NCBI RefSeq assembly: GCF_009363095.1
Contig: NZ_CP045295.1
Location: forward strand, 1,984,001 to 2,048,000
Source of the DNA: Paenibacillus cellulositrophicus
GTDB lineage: Bacteria > Bacillota > Bacilli > Paenibacillales > Paenibacillaceae
Direction: 5' to 3'
DNA length: 64,000 nucleotides
Part shown: piece by piece, positions 1-8,101 of the stretch
How the letters are laid out: every line of letters starts with the position of its first letter
Position numbering within the stretch: position 1 is the first letter of the stretch
Notes under the pieces: generated by a model
Seen by the model: the letters and a program-made list of their open reading frames with translations, nothing else
Database searches by the model: none
What the model was told of the DNA's origin: nothing
Made by a program: the position numbers and the translations under genes

Positions 1-1601
1 TCCTCAGGCACATTGCCGGGCAGCTTGTACTCCTCGCCTGTCGAGTTCTTACTATAATATATATACATATGATTAAGTCCCGGATATGACTTAAAGGCTA
101 CGTCTTTTCGCTGGCTCAGCGCACTTCTCCACACCTTGAGGCTCGGCGGAGGGACTTGCACGTCATTCTCCCCCTGGAGGATGTACATCGGGACGTTCTG
201 ATTTCTGGCGAGCAGCGGTCCGCTGTAGTTTCTGAAATCGAACCACCAATACGCGTTCGGCAGCGGAAAATGTTCTGGCAGATGCTCCTTCGAATAACCG
301 GGGTCCTTCAGCAGCGCGACGGCTTTTTCCCATGTGTCCACCTGCTTTTGCAGACGGGCCAGCTTCTCATCCGAAGCCCCCTCTTCTTCCGCCCGCCCTA
401 ATATTCCCCGGTACTGCATCAGCATCAGGTCTTCCAACGGTCCGGATGGGGCGGACATCACGACCGCGCCGGCGATATGCTTGCCCGCATCCGAAGCGAT
501 GATGCGCGGGACAAGCATTCCGCCTTGGCTGTGGCCGAGCACGTAAATCTGCTGCGGATCGATCCTTGGATCGGCGGCCAGCAGGGCAGCGGCGCTGACG
601 GCATCGTCAACCGTCTCCTCCTGGACGGTAAAGGACGGGGTGGCGGAACGAAGCGGGTATTCCCGCGTCCGCTTTTCGTAGCGGAGCACCGCAATCCCTT
701 CGCCGGCCAGCCCCACCGCCAGGTCCCTGAACAGCTTGCCTCCCCCGGAAGTCTCGTCCCGGTCATTGGGGCCGGAGCCGTGAACGAGCACAAGCGCGGG
801 AACCTTCTCCTGAACGTTCCGGGGAAGCGTCAGCGTGCCTGGAAGGAGCAGAGGGCTCTGGCCGACCTGCACTTCTTCTTCCGTGTACTTTTCCGGGTGG
901 TCATAGGCAGGTGCCCGATAGCTGCTGGTGACATTTTCGATCCAGGCTATATCGTTCAGCAGCCCCTCCTGGCTAAACCGGAGCTCCATGCCGAACGTCT
1001 CTCCTTTTGGCGTCTGATAGACCAGGCGGGCGTTGCTGCGTACGGAATCCGTATAGGCTTCGGCATGCAGCAGGCTCCAGTCGAGGCCGTACAGCTTTTC
1101 CAGCCGTTCTTCGTACTTTGGAAGCGACGAAGGCGGATACGCCGCCGATAAGGACGCATCCATCATCTGTCCCGCCTCTTCCCATTTCCCATGGCGCAGC
1201 AGGGTCATCCAGTAGATCGCCCGCCCCTTCCAGTCATCCGGATCGAGGGACCAGCGATGGTCCGCCCAAGTTCCCCGGATGCCTAAAGCCCCGGTAAACG
1301 ATTGGAGCGGCACGAGCAGCGCTCCGCCGCCGTCCGTCACCGCGGTACGCGCAAGTTCATACGGCGCTTGGTCCAATAAGGACTGCTTGCTGCCGGGCGT
1401 GATTTTCCAGCGGGTTTTGCCGAGCGAGACCTGAACCCGCTTGTCCGTACCGTCCCACAGCACCTTGGCGCCAAGCGCCTCGGCCGCAATCCGGAGCGGA
1501 ATCATAGTCTGCTCTCCTGCGGAGGCCGCCATCCCGTTTGGTAACGAACCTCCCGCCATTAGCCCGGCGGCAAGCACCAGACCCAATGCTTTTCTCCACA
1601 T
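1..1601 (-). CDS. Secreted alpha/beta hydrolase with copper-amine-oxidase-like N-terminal domain (partial)
   Basis: The gene runs off the left edge, so the C terminus is missing; about 533 codons are visible. The ATG at 1601 follows a GGGGGG stretch eight bases upstream. The protein begins with a signal peptide (MWRKALGLVLAAGLMAGG), followed at about residues 32-62 by a copper-amine-oxidase N-domain-like motif (PLRIAAEALGAKVLWDG), common in Paenibacillus surface proteins. A helical middle part resembles DUF3887. The rest is an alpha/beta hydrolase: oxyanion HGSGPND near residue 272, nucleophile elbow GHSQGG near 357, a likely acid in ENDVQVPP near 478 and the catalytic His in LNHMY near 510. 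It is probably an exported esterase or peptidase-like hydrolase; the substrate cannot be told. Confidence 0.85.
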   Translation of the reverse strand, partial: MWRKALGLVLAAGLMAGGSLPNGMAASAGEQTMIPLRIAAEALGAKVLWDGTDKRVQVSLGKTRWKITPGSKQSLLDQAPYELARTAVTDGGGALLVPLQSFTGALGIRGTWADHRWSLDPDDWKGRAIYWMTLLRHGKWEEAGQMMDASLSAAYPPSSLPKYEERLEKLYGLDWSLLHAEAYTDSVRSNARLVYQTPKGETFGMELRFSQEGLLNDIAWIENVTSSYRAPAYDHPEKYTEEEVQVGQSPLLLPGTLTLPRNVQEKVPALVLVHGSGPNDRDETSGGGKLFRDLAVGLAGEGIAVLRYEKRTREYPLRSATPSFTVQEETVDDAVSAAALLAADPRIDPQQIYVLGHSQGGMLVPRIIASDAGKHIAGAVVMSAPSGPLEDLMLMQYRGILGRAEEEGASDEKLARLQKQVDTWEKAVALLKDPGYSKEHLPEHFPLPNAYWWFDFRNYSGPLLARNQNVPMYILQGENDVQVPPPSLKVWRSALSQRKDVAFKSYPGLNHMYIYYSKNSTGEEYKLPGNVPE

Positions 1602-1645
1602 CCATCCGTCCCCCCATCATTCAACCCTTCAGCTCCGGGATAGCG

Positions 1646-1675
1646 CAAAACAGCCCCCCGGGTGGAGAGCTGTTT
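1646..1675 (-). terminator. Possible terminator after yuiB
   Basis: An inverted repeat AAACAGC/GCTGTTT encloses a C/G-rich loop, followed on the minus strand by only four Ts. It sits just past the yuiB stop codon and is a weak call. Confidence 0.4.
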
Positions 1676-1696
1676 CGAAATCGGCCGGTTGCCGGC

Positions 1697-1993
1697 CTAG
1701 AACATTTTAAATCCGCTTCTGCGAAGCTTCTGGATGGACCAGCCGCTGATGACCGCGCCTGCCAGTCCGGCTACCCCCGTTAAATAGTCGACTACGCGAA
1801 AAGACTCCAAGTGACTGAGCAGCGACATTTGGCTGCGGTCCCATAAAGAGTATACGACCACCGGTAAAATAACGATGACAAACAAATAGCAAGGGAACCA
1901 GGTCGTTTTCATTAACATATTCAAAATAAAGCCGATGCCGAACATCATGACAAAAAATAACACCATCAGCACGAGAACGGGTATAAATTGCAT
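1697..1993 (-). CDS. yuiB: YuiB-family small membrane protein
   Basis: A 98-residue, very hydrophobic protein with three predicted membrane segments (about residues 3-25, 32-50 and 72-88). It resembles B. subtilis YuiB (function unknown), whose gene lies close to yumB and yumC there; both have homologues within 3 kb here, which supports the call. I chose the ATG at 1993 because GAGGTGA lies about ten bases upstream; an upstream in-frame start at 2056 has no such site. It is transcribed divergently from hemQ. Confidence 0.75.
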   Translation of the reverse strand: MQFIPVLVLMVLFFVMMFGIGFILNMLMKTTWFPCYLFVIVILPVVVYSLWDRSQMSLLSHLESFRVVDYLTGVAGLAGAVISGWSIQKLRRSGFKMF

Positions 1994-2266
1994 CTCAGTC
2001 AAGTCACCTCTTCTTTTGTTTCGCCCCGCTAAAACGGATACAAACAGGCCGTTCACAGTCTTGCCACGTTTTGTGGACTAGTAGTTAGTTTACTAAAAAA
2101 ACGGTCACGAATCAACGAACAATCGGTGAATAGATTGTGACTTCATTTGCTCTTGCGCTTGCGGTTGAGCTACAATGAAGAAAAATGTCAACGACCCTGA
2201 TACTCGGGTCCAGCAAGTAACCTTGGGATCCGCTTACAGGCAACTATTTATAGGAGTGATTCATAG

Positions 2267-3016
2267 ATGAATGAAGCAGCATCAACTCTGGAGGGCTGGT
2301 ACGCTCTCCACGATTTCCGTTCCATGAACTGGGCGGCATGGAAGGCCGCCGACGACGAAGACCGCGCTATGGCGCTGGACGAGCTCCAGGCGTTCCTGAA
2401 CGAATGGTCCGCGGTGGAATCCAGCAAGCAGGGCAGCACAGCAGTGTACAGCATCATCGGACAGAAGGCCGATTTTGTGTTCATGCACCTGCGCGAAACG
2501 CTTGAAGACCTGAATGCCATCGAGACTGCGTTTAACAAAACGCTGTTTGCGCAATATACGACGAAGTCCTATTCCTACGTCAGCGTCGTCGAGCTCAGCA
2601 ACTATCTCGCCGGTTCCGGTGAAGGCGACCCGATGGAAAATCCGCATGTCGTCGCCCGCCTGAAGCCGATCCTGCCGAAGACGAAATACATCTGCTTCTA
2701 CCCGATGAACAAAAAGCGCGATCAGGCCGACAACTGGTACATGCTTGACATGGACGATCGCCGCAACATGATGCGCAGCCACGGGCTGATCGGCCGCAGC
2801 TATGCAGGCAAAGTGAAGCAGATCATTACCGGCTCCATCGGATTCGACGATTGGGAATGGGGAGTTACCCTGTTTGCCGAGGACGCGCTTCAATTCAAGA
2901 AGCTGGTCTATGAAATGCGCTTTGATGAAGTCAGCGCCCGCTATGCCGAATTCGGCGGCTTCTTCGTAGGAGCGATTCTGACGCCGGAATCTTTTGAGGA
3001 CATGCTGAAAATTTAA
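2267..3016 (+). CDS. hemQ: Coproheme decarboxylase HemQ (chlorite dismutase family)
   Basis: This 249-residue protein matches Firmicutes HemQ, which converts coproheme III to protoheme by two oxidative decarboxylations at the end of the coproporphyrin-dependent haem pathway. Key residues fall at the numbers known for S. aureus HemQ: the catalytic Tyr145 in CFYPMNKKR, the proximal haem ligand His172 in RSHGLIG, and Gln185 in KVKQIITG. The ATG at 2267 follows TAGGAGTG. Haem-using ctaA lies 20 kb away in the same window. The gene is monocistronic, with a strong terminator directly after it. Confidence 0.95.
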   Translation: MNEAASTLEGWYALHDFRSMNWAAWKAADDEDRAMALDELQAFLNEWSAVESSKQGSTAVYSIIGQKADFVFMHLRETLEDLNAIETAFNKTLFAQYTTKSYSYVSVVELSNYLAGSGEGDPMENPHVVARLKPILPKTKYICFYPMNKKRDQADNWYMLDMDDRRNMMRSHGLIGRSYAGKVKQIITGSIGFDDWEWGVTLFAEDALQFKKLVYEMRFDEVSARYAEFGGFFVGAILTPESFEDMLKI

Positions 3017-3032
3017 AATACTTTCATATATT

Positions 3033-3072
3033 AAAAAGGTTTGCCCCGAGTAAATTCAGGGCAAACCTTTTT
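3033..3072. terminator. Bidirectional terminator between hemQ and the 86-residue gene
   Basis: A 14-base-pair stem (AAAAAGGTTTGCCC with GGGCAAACCTTTTT) with runs of A before and T after serves both convergent units. Confidence 0.9.
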
Positions 3073-3081
3073 GCTGTTTCC

Positions 3082-3342
3082 TTAGTCCTCTTCCTGTTGT
3101 TCATCCTGCTGCGATTTCATCGACTCCAAAAATTCGGCGGTCGCCCGGTCGCGGTCCCTGCCCTTTTCCTTCAGCCTTTCAATGGCTGGCAGGATGAGGA
3201 TGTCCACTTCCTTTTGGACCGTGTACGACAGATCGTACCGGTTCTGGTCCTCGAGGAAGGCTCCTACTTCCATCAAGGCGTTATAACGGTCCAGTTCGTC
3301 CCGGGTCAACAACGCGCGGACTTGAACACTGCAGTGCCTCAT
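3082..3342 (-). CDS. Small acidic helical protein of unknown function, coupled to ndh
   Basis: An 86-residue protein with no family I recognise. The sequence is mostly helical and charged, with a Q/E/D-rich tail (QQDEQQEED); the middle (ALMEVGAFLEDQNRYDL) could form a helical hairpin. Its ATG shares one base with the TAA stop of the NADH dehydrogenase gene upstream (TAATG), so the two are probably translationally coupled. That suggests a role linked to NADH dehydrogenase or simply co-expression. Confidence 0.7.
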   Translation of the reverse strand: MRHCSVQVRALLTRDELDRYNALMEVGAFLEDQNRYDLSYTVQKEVDILILPAIERLKEKGRDRDRATAEFLESMKSQQDEQQEED

Positions 3343-4538
3343 TACAGGAATTTTCCTTTCTTCAATACCAGCGGAATGCCGCCGATAATAAATAGATAGC
3401 GCATATCTACGATCTTCTTCAATTGAGCTGCCCGCCAGCCCTTTATATGCTTGTCGCCTACTACAGCGATACCTTCGCCTTTACCCAGGGAAGCGACGGT
3501 GCCCTTGTTGCTGAATTCGAACTTTTTCGGCTGCTGGCCGCGGATTGCCGTGACGATATTATGAGCGCAGCACACTCCCTGCTGCATCGCGATCTGCGCC
3601 GTCGGCGGATACGGACGCCCTTCCGGATTCATAATCAGGGCGTTGTCCCCGATGACATAGATGTGGTCGCTGCCAGGCGCCCGCAAGTACTCGTCAACCT
3701 TCACCCGGCCTCTTGCCGTTTCAAAGCCGGCCGCTTCAATCATATGGTTGCCGCGGATTCCTCCGGTCCACACCACCGTAGCCGCCTTGATCTCTTCACC
3801 GGTCGCAAGCACTACGCCGTCCGGCTTGCATTCTTTGATGGCCACGCCGATTTTGAAGGTTACGCCTTTCTTGCGGAGCACCTCCATGGCATACTCCACG
3901 AGCTCCGGAGCAAAACCCGGCAGCGCCGTTGGCGCCGCTTCCACATTGTAAACATTCACAAGATTCGGATCGACATCGTATTCCTTGCACAGTGCTGGAA
4001 TGCGGTCGGCCAGCTCGGCAACAAACTCAATGCCGCTGAAGCCCGCTCCCCCGACGACAAAATTGATTCTTTCCTGCGGACTGCGTTCATTTTTATACAG
4101 CGCGAACTGGTACTCGATATGCTTGCGGATCAGCCGCACCGAGTTGATGCTGCGGATCGTCATCGCATATTCGGCCATCCCCGGAATGCCGAAGGTTTCG
4201 GATTCCCCGCCGAGGGCAATGACCAGGAAATCGTAGGAGAGCGTCCCGTCCTCCAGGATGACCTTCTTCTCATGTGGGCGGATTTCCTGAACGGAGGATT
4301 TGACCAGATCGATCTTGAATTCGTCAATCAGCTTCGAAATCGGTACCCGTGTATTCTCGACGCTGTCCGTACCGGCAGCGGGCATATGCAAATGGGTCGT
4401 AATATAGTGGTAATCGTGACGGTTAACAAGCGTTACGTCCGCTTCATTATAATTCAATTCCTTTTGAAGGCGCTGTGCTGTCAGGATGCCGCCGTAACCC
4501 GCACCAAGGATTACTATCTTGGGAATGTTGCTCATCAT
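3342..4538 (-). CDS. ndh: Type II NADH dehydrogenase (NDH-2, YumB-like)
   Basis: A 398-residue flavoprotein of the NDH-2 family, which passes electrons from NADH to menaquinone at the membrane without pumping protons. The FAD-binding motif ILGAGYGG lies at residues 10-17, a second dinucleotide fold (VVGGAGFSGIEFVAEL) near 165, and the C-terminal FAD motif YVIGDNA near 300. Two ATGs (4538 and 4535) follow GGAAGGAG; the second has better spacing. The promoter region carries two Rex-like boxes, so repression when NADH is low is likely. It forms an operon with the small downstream gene. Confidence 0.9.
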   Translation of the reverse strand: MMSNIPKIVILGAGYGGILTAQRLQKELNYNEADVTLVNRHDYHYITTHLHMPAAGTDSVENTRVPISKLIDEFKIDLVKSSVQEIRPHEKKVILEDGTLSYDFLVIALGGESETFGIPGMAEYAMTIRSINSVRLIRKHIEYQFALYKNERSPQERINFVVGGAGFSGIEFVAELADRIPALCKEYDVDPNLVNVYNVEAAPTALPGFAPELVEYAMEVLRKKGVTFKIGVAIKECKPDGVVLATGEEIKAATVVWTGGIRGNHMIEAAGFETARGRVKVDEYLRAPGSDHIYVIGDNALIMNPEGRPYPPTAQIAMQQGVCCAHNIVTAIRGQQPKKFEFSNKGTVASLGKGEGIAVVGDKHIKGWRAAQLKKIVDMRYLFIIGGIPLVLKKGKFL

Positions 4539-4963
4539 CTTGCTCCTTCCAAAATGTCGGTCTCTATATATATTTGTGAACCATTACAAATGTTATTGTG
4601 AAATATTACACATTAGTTTGAACTTCAATGAATCTTTTTATCACAGGCAGCCTGTGTAAGAAAAAAAACAGCGGGAATACTACCAAAACCTGCCCGCACA
4701 TAACTAAAATGATAGCCACTTTCCCATAAAAGATCAAGTATTATTTGGCCCTCCAAGTGAGCATCCATGCTGTTTTCATTTTCCTTTTCATTCCAGTTTT
4801 CAGGCAAGTTTATTCTCTTATCCAAACGGGGAATTTGCAAAATAGGATGTAAACTTTTCAGCCGAAGCCCGGATGTATTATAATGAGATGGAATTTGAAG
4901 AATATACAGCGTGTTTAATTTCGCTAGCGTTCTTATTTATATTTGTTGGAGGTGCTTACACTT
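4539..4963. other. Divergent intergenic region ndh / yumC
   Basis: No convincing gene is seen. Besides the Rex-like boxes, it has a likely yumC promoter: TATAAT at 4879-4884 with TTTTCA at 4855-4860 and an 18-base spacer. A 71-codon minus-strand reading frame (4625-4840) lacks a ribosome site and was not called. Confidence 0.6.
4574..4613 (-). promoter_or_regulatory. Tandem Rex-like operator boxes upstream of ndh
   Basis: The box at 4596-4613, TTGTGAAATATTACACAT, matches the Bacillus Rex consensus TTGTGAA-N4-TTCACAA at all but two positions. A weaker copy, TTGTGAACCATTACAAAT, occupies 4574-4591, exactly 22 bases away (two helical turns). Rex is the NADH-sensing repressor that controls ndh in B. 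subtilis. An Fnr-type site is an alternative reading of the stronger box. Confidence 0.6.
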
Positions 4964-5959
4964 ATGACATCGCAGCCGGCTGACATAACCGACCTGCTCA
5001 TTATCGGAGGAGGTCCTGCAGGCATGTTCGCTTCTTTCTATTGCGGGATGCGCCAGGCATCAGTCACACTCATTGAAAGTATGCCCCAGCTTGGCGGGCA
5101 GCTTGCAGCCTTATATCCCGAGAAATACATTTATGACGTGGCCGGATTCCCTAAAGTAACGGCACAGGAGCTGGTCGACAATCTGCAAAAGCAGATGGAC
5201 CTGTTCCAGCCGAATGTACGACTGGAGGAAAAGGTTACTTCCCTCGTTAAGCAGGACGAGCGCCATTTTGTGGTGACGACCGATAAAGGCGAATACCACT
5301 CCAAAGCCGTCATTATTACGGCCGGGGTCGGAGCCTTTGAACCCCGCAGACTGGAGCTTGAAGACGCTAGGAAATTTGAGAAAACGAATCTGCACTACTT
5401 TGTGAATGACTTAAACCGCTTCAAGGGGAAAAAGGTGCTGATCAGCGGCGGCGGAGACTCCGCGGTAGACTGGGCGCTCATGCTGGAGCCGATCGCCGAG
5501 CAGGTCACACTGATTCACCGCCGCGACAAATTCCGTGCGCATGAGCACAGCGTCGAGAATTTGATGGCTTCCAAGGTTCAGGTCGTGACGCCGACGGAAA
5601 TCACCGCCCTGCACGGGGAAGACACGATTACCAAGGTGACCTTGTCCCATGTGAAAACCAAAGAAACGCAGGAGATCGAAGTCGACGACGTCATCGTGAA
5701 CTTTGGCTTCGTATCTTCCCTTGGTCCGATCTCCGATTGGGGCATTCAGATCGAGAGCAACTCCATCGTGGTGGATTCCCGCATGGAGACGAACATTCCC
5801 GGCGTATTCGCCGCCGGAGACATCACCACGTATCCGGGCAAGCTGAAGCTTATCGCCGTAGGATTCGGCGAGGCGCCGACCGCGGTCAACAACGCGAAGG
5901 TATACATTGATCCGGAAGCTAAGCTGTCTCCCGGCCACAGCAGCAATATGAAACTCTAG
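4964..5959 (+). CDS. yumC: Ferredoxin/flavodoxin--NADP reductase, YumC type
   Basis: A 331-residue thioredoxin-reductase-like flavoprotein lacking the CxxC redox pair, as in YumC-type ferredoxin-NADP reductases. FAD motif [14 protein letters not shown] is near residue 14 and NADPH motif [11 protein letters not shown] near 157; the family C terminus ([18 protein letters not shown]) follows near 288. It shuttles electrons between NADPH and ferredoxin or flavodoxin. I placed the start at the ATG at 4964 because GGAGGTG lies nine bases upstream; the TTG at 4943 overlaps that ribosome site. It is a single gene followed by a terminator. Confidence 0.92.
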   Translation: MTSQPADITDLLIIGGGPAGMFASFYCGMRQASVTLIESMPQLGGQLAALYPEKYIYDVAGFPKVTAQELVDNLQKQMDLFQPNVRLEEKVTSLVKQDERHFVVTTDKGEYHSKAVIITAGVGAFEPRRLELEDARKFEKTNLHYFVNDLNRFKGKKVLISGGGDSAVDWALMLEPIAEQVTLIHRRDKFRAHEHSVENLMASKVQVVTPTEITALHGEDTITKVTLSHVKTKETQEIEVDDVIVNFGFVSSLGPISDWGIQIESNSIVVDSRMETNIPGVFAAGDITTYPGKLKLIAVGFGEAPTAVNNAKVYIDPEAKLSPGHSSNMKL

Positions 5960-5993
5960 CCCGAAGTAACGCGCAAATTGGGCCACAAAAAAA

Positions 5994-6053
5994 GAGGGTA
6001 TCCTGATCTGATCGTCATGAAATCATGATTCAGATAGGATACCCTCATTTTGT
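5994..6053. terminator. Terminator after yumC
   Basis: The stem GAGGGTATCCT/AGGATACCCTC has a long AT-rich loop and a T-rich tail. The A-run before it suggests it also ends sda transcripts from the other side. Confidence 0.8.
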
Positions 6054-6166
6054 TGCGATGCTGCCAATCTGGAAAATAGATGTTACACCTCCACACCTTC
6101 CATAACTTCCACGTCATATGCAGCTTATAGTACAACAGCATTTGTGGATGTGTACCGGGATGTGTC

Positions 6167-6310
6167 CTAATGAACTAAACTCTCTGATGAAGTCTCTAGA
6201 TTCCTCTTGTGGATTTCGGCCAGGAGTAAAGCGATGAAATCATGATCCAGCATGAGTTCCACGGCCATATGATAAGAATCGAGCAGCAATTCATCCGACA
6301 ACATAGCCAT
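6167..6310 (-). CDS. sda: Sporulation checkpoint protein Sda (histidine kinase inhibitor)
   Basis: A 47-residue gene, easily missed. Its core LSDELLLDSYHMAVEL and DFIALLLAEIHKRNL match B. subtilis Sda (LSDELLIESY, DFIELIENEIKRRSL). Sda is a helical hairpin that binds sporulation kinases such as KinA and blocks their autophosphorylation when replication is disturbed. The ATG at 6310 follows AAAGGATG with good spacing. A promoter, a LexA-like box and several DnaA boxes lie just upstream, as expected from the known DnaA control of sda. Likely targets in this window are the two sporulation-type kinases at 52-58 kb, but that is inference. Confidence 0.92.
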   Translation of the reverse strand: MAMLSDELLLDSYHMAVELMLDHDFIALLLAEIHKRNLETSSESLVH

Positions 6311-6346
6311 TATCTTCACATCCTTTCCTTAATTTTCCTCAAACCT

Positions 6347-6375
6347 ATCATATCAAACATCGCATAAGAGAACAA
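6347..6375 (-). promoter_or_regulatory. Predicted sda promoter with overlapping LexA-like box
   Basis: On the minus strand, -35 TTGTTC and -10 TATGAT are spaced by 17 bases. The -35 lies inside CGAACGCTTGTTC (6370-6382), which fits the GAAC-N4-GTTC core of the Bacillus LexA (DinR) site. Confidence 0.65.
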
Positions 6376-6384
6376 GCGTTCGCT

Positions 6385-6484
6385 TTATCCACAACCTGTT
6401 GTGGAAATCCTGTGTATAATTTGTTAGCAAGTGTCGGAATACCAATAAAAATGCAGTGGATTTTGGGGATAAACGTTATACACA
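6385..6484. promoter_or_regulatory. DnaA-box cluster upstream of sda
   Basis: TTATCCACA at 6385-6393 is a perfect DnaA box. Near-perfect copies are 6411-6419 (TTATACACA on the minus strand), 6464-6472 (TTATCCCCA, minus) and 6476-6484 (TTATACACA, plus); 6400-6408 is a weaker copy. In B. subtilis, DnaA binds such boxes to drive sda. Confidence 0.8.
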
Positions 6485-6587
6485 GGTGCTGTGCATACGA
6501 CCCTGCTTTAAAAATATTTTTACATTTTCATAGTCTTATATAATGATATTACCCCGTCTATAATCTCCCAAACATTGCCAATTTGGT

Positions 6588-7250
6588 TTATTGTGGGCGC
6601 GTATTTACTTCAAAAATCCAAATTCTCCCGCTGTCGTCCAGGCCGTAGTCAAAGCCAAGCTCGCCGATGCCGGGAAAACGTCGCTCCAGAATTGCCGTAC
6701 AGCGCCGGGTAAGGGAACGCATCTCTTTAAGCTTTGCTTTGGAAGAAATCTGCGGCAGGGAACGGCTCAGGCCAACGCGGCCTTTCAGCAAATAACCGCC
6801 CTTGCACAGATTGGTTACGAATAGTCCGCTGCGCGCGACTCGTCCCACCATTGCGGTAATGACCCAACGATCGTCCACTTTGACGTATTTGACACGGTAA
6901 TCGATCGGACGCCCATCGACCTTGGCCAATTTAATCCCCTGCTGAATTAAATAGGTCCTTCTCACCTTTAGCTTCCGAAAACCGCTGTACATGCCGGAGA
7001 AGCTGTCAAAATAATAGGTTTGAGAGAAGCGGGTTATACTATAACCGCTGCCGGTACGGGATATTTTCATGACACCGTAACCGCCTCCGCCGACGACCGG
7101 TTTTACGACGACAAAGTCATACATCCCCAGCATTTGCTGGAGGTTCTCCCGGCTCATAGACCGGGTCTGCGGAATATATGGGGCAACATCCGGATCCGTC
7201 AGCAGCGCTTCGGTCTTCAGCCATTTGCTTGCCAGCTGTCTTCCCCCCAT
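6588..7250 (-). CDS. YheC/YheD-family spore coat-associated ATP-grasp protein
   Basis: A 220-residue protein of the YheC/YheD family, found on the endospore coat and built on an ATP-grasp fold. Visible features are the nucleotide-binding VVVKPVVGGGGYGVMKI near residue 47, YRVKYVKVDDRWVITAMVGRVA near 118, and the metal-binding IFEVNTRP at the end. It stops within a few residues of that motif, so it is shorter than many family members. The ATG at 7250 follows AAAGGAGG eight bases away. Ligand and product are not known. Confidence 0.85.
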   Translation of the reverse strand: MGGRQLASKWLKTEALLTDPDVAPYIPQTRSMSRENLQQMLGMYDFVVVKPVVGGGGYGVMKISRTGSGYSITRFSQTYYFDSFSGMYSGFRKLKVRRTYLIQQGIKLAKVDGRPIDYRVKYVKVDDRWVITAMVGRVARSGLFVTNLCKGGYLLKGRVGLSRSLPQISSKAKLKEMRSLTRRCTAILERRFPGIGELGFDYGLDDSGRIWIFEVNTRPQ

Positions 7251-7366
7251 GTTGTCGCCTCCTTTCTATGCTCCTATGTTATTAACATACTCGTATCTAC
7301 AGGTTCCCTCCTGTATGTTTGTGCATAGAAAAGGATAAACGCATAAAAACGGGGGATAGCGGAGCC

Positions 7367-7395
7367 TTGGCGTGCCTGTCTAAATCGGATATAAT
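7367..7395 (+). promoter_or_regulatory. SigA-type promoter of the 71-residue membrane protein gene
   Basis: TTGGCG and a perfect TATAAT are separated by 17 bases, about 50 bases before the gene. Confidence 0.7.
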
Positions 7396-7444
7396 GAAAT
7401 GAAGTGTGTAAATTTGGAATATCCTGCGAAGGAGGATAACAGCT

Positions 7445-7660
7445 GTGGCTCAATTTTTCGGGGTATTATACTGGGTCGGCATGATCGGCATGTCTCTTGC
7501 TCTGGTCGTGACAACCGTTTTAATCTTTGCTTTGGGCTTTAAATTTCTGAAAGACAGACGCAAAGGGCTCGGCACCTGCTGCATCGCCTTTTCAATCGTG
7601 GCAGCGGCCATGCTCGTCATGATGGTGAACAAAACGTTTATCGTTCCCGGGCTCTCCTAA
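7445..7660 (+). CDS. Small two-helix membrane protein of unknown function
   Basis: A 71-residue protein with two membrane segments (about residues 7-32 and 46-62) joined by a positively charged loop (FKFLKDRRKG), giving both ends outside by the positive-inside rule. The GTG start at 7445 has an excellent AAGGAGGATAA ribosome site, a consensus promoter upstream and a terminator downstream, so it is very likely a real single-gene unit. I do not recognise the family. Confidence 0.8.
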   Translation: MAQFFGVLYWVGMIGMSLALVVTTVLIFALGFKFLKDRRKGLGTCCIAFSIVAAAMLVMMVNKTFIVPGLS

Positions 7661-7670
7661 CGAACAAAAA

Positions 7671-7718
7671 AAGGCTCACAACCTGCTTCTGGACGAAGAA
7701 GGTGTGAGCCTTTTGTCT
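7671..7718. terminator. Bidirectional terminator
   Basis: Stem GGCTCACA/TGTGAGCC, flanked by an A-run and a T-run, ends both the small membrane gene and the convergent yutM gene. Confidence 0.85.
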
Positions 7719-7741
7719 TATTCATCCGCAGTGTGTGCCCG

Positions 7742-8101
7742 TTAGCACTCCTCCGGAGCCGGTTTGCCTGCGTCGAGCGCTGTACGGAACGAAGCGCCGC
7801 ATCCGCAGGTCGCCGTAGCATTCGGATTGTTCATGGTGAATCCGCCGCTCATGCCGGACTCCTCAAAGTCGATTTCCAGCCCGTCAATCAGGCGGAGGCT
7901 TTCTTTATCCACGACCACCTTCATGTCGTTAACGTCCATGTATACATCGTCTTCGGTTTCGGCATCGTCGAAGCCCATGGCGTAAGAAAATCCGCTGCAT
8001 CCGCCGGCCTGTACCCCAAGACGGAGGAACATCCCCGGAATTTCCTGTTCGGCGAGCATTTCTTTCAGCTTATCGGAAGCGGAATCGCTAATGTTGATCA
8101 T
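7742..8101 (-). CDS. yutM: HesB/IscA-type Fe-S carrier, YutM/ErpA-like
   Basis: A 119-residue A-type Fe-S carrier, which delivers clusters to apoproteins. The three conserved cysteines are visible: Cys35 in GGCSGFSY, and Cys99 and Cys101 in the C-terminal CGCGASF. The ATG at 8101 has a near-ideal AAGGAGGG ribosome site; a longer in-frame start has none. Together with yutI, 3.5 kb away, it forms part of the cell's Fe-S delivery set and may serve the cluster enzymes mqnE, ilvD and moaA in this window (inference). Confidence 0.9.
   Translation of the reverse strand: MINISDSASDKLKEMLAEQEIPGMFLRLGVQAGGCSGFSYAMGFDDAETEDDVYMDVNDMKVVVDKESLRLIDGLEIDFEESGMSGGFTMNNPNATATCGCGASFRTALDAGKPAPEEC

Noticed and set aside
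4625..4840. 71-codon minus-strand frame between ndh and yumC
   Set aside because: It needs a TTG start, has no ribosome site, covers the likely yumC promoter region and resembles no protein I know.
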